Source of the DNA: Desulfobulbaceae bacterium
Lineage (GTDB): Bacteria > Desulfobacterota > Desulfobulbia > Desulfobulbales > SURF-16
Assembly (NCBI GenBank): GCA_021160685.1
Contig: JAGHCC010000410.1
Location: forward strand, 1 to 8,580
Length of the DNA: 8,580 nt
Reading direction: 5' to 3'
The notes under the pieces are model-generated. The model did not search any database. It was not told the DNA's origin and saw only the letters and a program-made list of their open reading frames with translations. Of the stretch, positions 5,774 through 8,580 are shown piece after piece. Made by a program: the position numbers and the translations under genes. How positions within the stretch are numbered: the first letter of the stretch is position 1; the number at the start of each line of letters is the position of its first letter.

Positions 5774-5806
5774 AAAAATTAATCCTAAGACACTAATTTT
5801 GTAATT
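5768..5806. promoter_or_regulatory. Stem-loop abutting the exbD start codon
   Basis: AATTACAAAAATTA (5768-5781) and TAATTTTGTAATT (5794-5806) are inverse complements apart from one bulged A. The exbD ATG begins at the very next base, 5807. The left strand of the stem is partly made of the end of the inserted element and its flanking repeat. No Shine-Dalgarno sequence is visible between the stem and the ATG, so this structure may limit or shape exbD translation. Regulatory function is inference. Confidence 0.5.
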
Positions 5807-6229
5807 ATGAAACTTAACAATAGCAGCCTGTCACCCCCTCGTATCGAGATGCTGCCTCTGATTGATATCGTTTTTCTCCTGCTGGTCTTTTTCATCTACG
5901 CCATGCTCTCTATGGCCGTGCATCATGGCCAGTCCGTGGATCTGCCCCAGTCCAGCAGTGCTGTCCTGGAAATGCAGGATGCCATCAGTATCACTATTCA
6001 GGCTGCCGATCAGGGGATGATCCTCTTTGTTGACGAGGAACCGGTCAATCTGGAGATTCTCCGCGAAATATTGATGAAGAAAAAGGAAGAAAAGCAGGAC
6101 TGGGAAGTACAGATATTCGCTGACAAATCGGTTTCATACCAAGAACTTTTCCAGGTGCTGGACCGTGTCAGACTTGCTGGTTTGACGAGAATTTCCCTCC
6201 AGGCCGAACCCCAACAAACCTCACCATGA
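5807..6229 (+). CDS. exbD: ExbD/TolR family biopolymer transport protein
   Basis: Partner of ExbB in the TonB energy-transduction complex, with a single N-terminal membrane helix and a periplasmic domain. The helix (about residues 16-36) contains the family motif PLIDIVFLLLVFF. D20 is the essential proton-carrying aspartate. The remaining 100 residues form the usual periplasmic alpha/beta domain, ending with the segment SYQELFQVLDRVRLAGLTRISL characteristic of ExbD/TolR. Length (140) is normal. The ATG at 5807 gives the expected 15-20 residues before the conserved Asp, although no ribosome binding site precedes it. The stop overlaps the start of tonB by ATGA (6226-6229). An inserted repeat separates it from exbB. 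Confidence 0.92.
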   Translation: MKLNNSSLSPPRIEMLPLIDIVFLLLVFFIYAMLSMAVHHGQSVDLPQSSSAVLEMQDAISITIQAADQGMILFVDEEPVNLEILREILMKKKEEKQDWEVQIFADKSVSYQELFQVLDRVRLAGLTRISLQAEPQQTSP

Positions 6230-6975
6230 ACAGGCTAGAGCAACGACTGCTGGTAGCCGGACTGCTGGCCCTGCTCCTGCATGGCGCTGCCCTGTCCTGG
6301 CAACTGAACCATGGCCGGGTCTCGCTGCCTACCCCTCTACCCGTCCAGCGTATCGAAGTGTCCCTGGGGACAACAAGGGAGGTTACCAGACAACAACCAC
6401 CAGAAGCAAAACAGGTTCAACAGCCAAAAAAAAAGAAAGATATTTTGCCCCAGGCCAAGGTTGACAAACAATCCCCTGCCCTGAAGCCGAATTTTCTTCC
6501 TGACAACAAACCACAACCACAGCCAAAGCCGGAACAACAAAAAATTGTTTCGTCCCATGAAAAACAGAGCGTTGACCCGCCACCGATTCCTGAAAAAGAA
6601 ACGTCTGTGGAACATCAGCCTGTCCTTGAACTTGCGGCAACATCTCTCAAGGCAGATATAGAGAACGAAAGTGCTCCAGGAAGTGCAACCGCCCGGGTTA
6701 TCCGGCAGGCGACCCCTCTCTACCAGATCAATCCACCACCGCAATACCCTCGCCTGGCCCGGCGCCGCGGCCTTGAAGGTGTTGTGCTCCTTGAGGTCCT
6801 CATTAACGTCTCAGGAAAAGTGGCAGATCTCAGGCTCTTCAGCTCCAGTGGCCATTCTGTCCTGGATCGGGCGGCACAGAAAGCTGTTCGCCGCTGGCTC
6901 TTTACTCCAGGCACCATTGATGGCAGGCGGCACGAAATGTGGGTTAAGGTGCCGGTGCGCTTTCAGTTGAAGTGA
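6226..6975 (+). CDS. tonB: TonB family energy transducer
   Basis: Periplasm-spanning protein that transmits force from ExbB-ExbD to TonB-dependent outer-membrane transporters. An N-terminal membrane anchor lies at about residues 8-25 (LLVAGLLALLLHGAALSW). A Pro/Gln/Lys-rich rod-like region follows at about 40-130, with PKPEQQK- and PQPQPK-like repeats. The C-terminal TonB domain is at about 160-249. It holds the expected signature: YPRLARRRGLEGVVLLEVLI, then SSSGHSVLDRAAQKAVRRW, F-x-P and a final beta strand. Length is 249 residues, typical of the family. The start overlaps the exbD stop and has no separate Shine-Dalgarno sequence, so translation is probably coupled. The gene ends 12 bp from the stop of a convergent gene. 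No TonB-dependent receptor is in view, so the substrate is unknown. Confidence 0.93.
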   Translation: MNRLEQRLLVAGLLALLLHGAALSWQLNHGRVSLPTPLPVQRIEVSLGTTREVTRQQPPEAKQVQQPKKKKDILPQAKVDKQSPALKPNFLPDNKPQPQPKPEQQKIVSSHEKQSVDPPPIPEKETSVEHQPVLELAATSLKADIENESAPGSATARVIRQATPLYQINPPPQYPRLARRRGLEGVVLLEVLINVSGKVADLRLFSSSGHSVLDRAAQKAVRRWLFTPGTIDGRRHEMWVKVPVRFQLK

Positions 6976-6987
6976 GAGGACCACGGA

Positions 6988-8580
6988 TCATCTTCTCCCC
7001 AAGGCTTTCATCGAATTCACCCTTTTCTGCAGATAGCTTCCCGATTTCCCTTTCTTTCCTATCCGGACAGACTCGGGCAGGGGAAAATCATGATAGAAAA
7101 AATTGTTATCAAAGAGATGAGGATCGTCAAAATGTTCCCGGCCCACCAGGCGAATGGCATGATGGCCACGCTGCCGCATACTGCCGGTATCATGCAGGCC
7201 CATGGGAAAGAGCAACCAGGATTCCGGCCGGGATGAGTCATAGGCAATTCCCTGCCCATCAAAAAGGCTGCGAAACATCCTTTCCCGGTACGGTAGCATC
7301 TCCAACTGCTCATAGGGAAGAAGTTCATAGGTCTGATCAGCGTTAACACCGGAAGAGGTTGTTATGCCTGCCATCTGATGATTTCCGCTTCTAATCTGAA
7401 AGAGAAAATGCTCATTTTCACCGCGCTCCGGTAAATCCACGGGAGCAAAAACGTCCAGGGCAAAACTCTTTTCTTTCACGCCCTTCACTTTTTTCCTGTC
7501 CGGCACAAAAAAATGGTAACAGCCGCAGTTCTGGACAATATCAAGAAAAACAGGCTGTCCCTGCCAATCCAGGGTGTAACGGAAAGTGAGCCCGTCAAGA
7601 TGGCCTTGTTCCAGCCAGGAAACATCCGGGCCTTTTCTGTTGGCAAACCAGATAACATAATTAACCTGCAAGGCTGGATACCCACGGAGCATGGTCTGTG
7701 ACAGATAGTAATAAACCGCCGGCCGTTCCGAATTAACCGTAATAGAGTCACCATCCCAGCCTACCCGGCCGAACTGATCATCAGTTCCGGCAACCTCCTG
7801 GCTGATGACCGGCGCATAGTTCTCAATCAGCCGCTTCCGATCACCGACTGACACCAATGGCAGACGAAGCGGGTTGGCAAGGGATCGTCCGAGAATCATG
7901 GCAAGATTTTTTTCCGACAGCATGTTCCGGTCGGAATAGGCATAGAGCACATGGTTGCCCTGGGTCTCAAGCAGACCGGAGGGAGTGGCAAGCTGCTCAA
8001 CGGTTTCCTGCTGAGCTTTGCTGGTCAGGTAAAGGACCGGCAGGGACGTAAGAGGATAAAGGCCCACTGTCCGCAGCAGCAGAGAGTATTCATCTTCTAC
8101 CTGTTGTGCTTTGACCACCTGAGCAAAAAAATCCTTATGCTGCATATCGGCAGCCATCATCCGGGCTGAAACCTTACTGATATACGCCTTGAGTCGTCCA
8201 AGCTCCATGGCCCCGCCGGCATCATTGCAGAGCTTGGCCAGCGCTTCATCAGGCAGGCAGCTTACCTCCTGAAACCGAGCATCCAGATCCAGCCTCCGCA
8301 TCTGTTCAATGAACTGTTTTTGTTCACTTTCCGATTCCGCCCTTAAGGACAGGGCCGTAAGAAAACGATTGGTCCGCAAGTAGGGAAAACCGGAAACCAG
8401 GGGAGCGCTGCTGTTGCGTACTCCATTTCGGGAAATCTCTTCCTCCATCAGCAGCCAGAAATTTTCAGCTGTTGTCTCATTGGCATGCTGAAAAGTAAAT
8501 GTTGCCGCTGTTTGATGAGAAGAACATCCAGGCAAAATCGATAGGGTAACGCAGCAGAATAAAAGAATTTTAAATGGTAA
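6988..8580 (-). CDS. Large predicted lipoprotein of unknown family (5' end beyond the window)
   Basis: The reading frame is open to the right edge, so the start lies beyond 8580. At least 530 residues are visible. The first residues seen, LPFKILLFCCVTLSILPGCSS, are the hydrophobic core of a lipoprotein signal peptide ending in a lipobox with the lipidated Cys at 8524-8526. Ser follows at +2, which favours the outer membrane over the inner. A TTG at 8535 is in frame but falls just before the lipobox and would destroy the signal, so I reject it as the start. The mature protein is soluble-looking with no further membrane segment. Notable parts, counted from the TTG codon, are the segment DGLTFRYTLDWQGQPVFLD followed by NCGCYHFF (two Cys near 337/339, His 341), and near the C-terminus RGHHAIRLVGREHFDD (H458-H459). 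The tail is basic. I do not recognise the family. It is convergent with tonB and not part of that operon. Confidence 0.85.
   Translation of the reverse strand, partial: LPFKILLFCCVTLSILPGCSSHQTAATFTFQHANETTAENFWLLMEEEISRNGVRNSSAPLVSGFPYLRTNRFLTALSLRAESESEQKQFIEQMRRLDLDARFQEVSCLPDEALAKLCNDAGGAMELGRLKAYISKVSARMMAADMQHKDFFAQVVKAQQVEDEYSLLLRTVGLYPLTSLPVLYLTSKAQQETVEQLATPSGLLETQGNHVLYAYSDRNMLSEKNLAMILGRSLANPLRLPLVSVGDRKRLIENYAPVISQEVAGTDDQFGRVGWDGDSITVNSERPAVYYYLSQTMLRGYPALQVNYVIWFANRKGPDVSWLEQGHLDGLTFRYTLDWQGQPVFLDIVQNCGCYHFFVPDRKKVKGVKEKSFALDVFAPVDLPERGENEHFLFQIRSGNHQMAGITTSSGVNADQTYELLPYEQLEMLPYRERMFRSLFDGQGIAYDSSRPESWLLFPMGLHDTGSMRQRGHHAIRLVGREHFDDPHLFDNNFFYHDFPLPESVRIGKKGKSGSYLQKRVNSMKALGRR

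Noticed and set aside
6337..6917. Minus-strand open frames opposite tonB
   Set aside because: They arise from the Pro/Gln/Lys-rich codon bias of tonB read backwards; their low-complexity composition is not that of a real protein.
8533..8535. TTG as the start codon of the minus-strand lipoprotein gene
   Set aside because: It would begin three residues before the lipobox Cys and remove the signal peptide. The frame stays open for 15 more codons to the window edge and encodes a good signal-peptide core, so the true start is outside.

Overview
The window comes from a Gram-negative bacterium of moderate GC content. The evidence is a complete ExbB-ExbD-TonB energy-transduction set and a large predicted lipoprotein of outer-membrane type. 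The HPr protein has a serine in the HPr-kinase position, and the PTS genes stand without any sugar permease. Together with the zinc-finger anti-sigma factor, this style suggests a deltaproteobacterial (Desulfobacterota-like) lineage. That placement is inference only; no marker gene is present.

Layout, left to right. Positions 1-119 hold a palindromic MITE-like repeat. Positions 222-1331 and 1354-2010 (minus strand) are a two-gene ECF sigma / membrane anti-sigma operon, with a good Rho-independent terminator at 222-262. A 400-base divergent intergenic region follows (2011-2416). Next comes a tightly coupled plus-strand operon of an unknown 123-residue protein, ptsH (HPr) and ptsI (enzyme I). 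All junctions in it are ATGA stop/start overlaps. A hairpin-forming element of about 180 bp sits exactly on the ptsI stop codon (4814-5003). Then come exbB, a second MITE-like element (5671-5773), exbD and tonB; exbD and tonB again overlap by ATGA. Converging on tonB with a 12-bp gap is a minus-strand lipoprotein gene of unknown family. It runs off the right edge of the window.

Functionally there are three modules. The first is an envelope-signal switch, in which an anti-sigma factor with a periplasmic domain restrains an ECF sigma factor. The second is the general PTS phosphorelay from PEP to enzyme I to HPr, probably regulatory because no EII is visible here. The third is a proton-motive-force-driven TonB complex that powers outer-membrane transport.

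Nothing here is clearly a new defence or metabolic system. The observations most worth checking are: the hydrophobic N-terminal extension on the sigma factor, which has no alternative start codon; two different small mobile elements each overlapping the 3' end and stop codon of a gene, one splitting exbB from exbD and leaving exbD behind a hairpin without a Shine-Dalgarno sequence; a 30-bp motif shared between the ptsI element and the sigma operon leader; and two unrecognised proteins (2417-2788 and 6988-8580).
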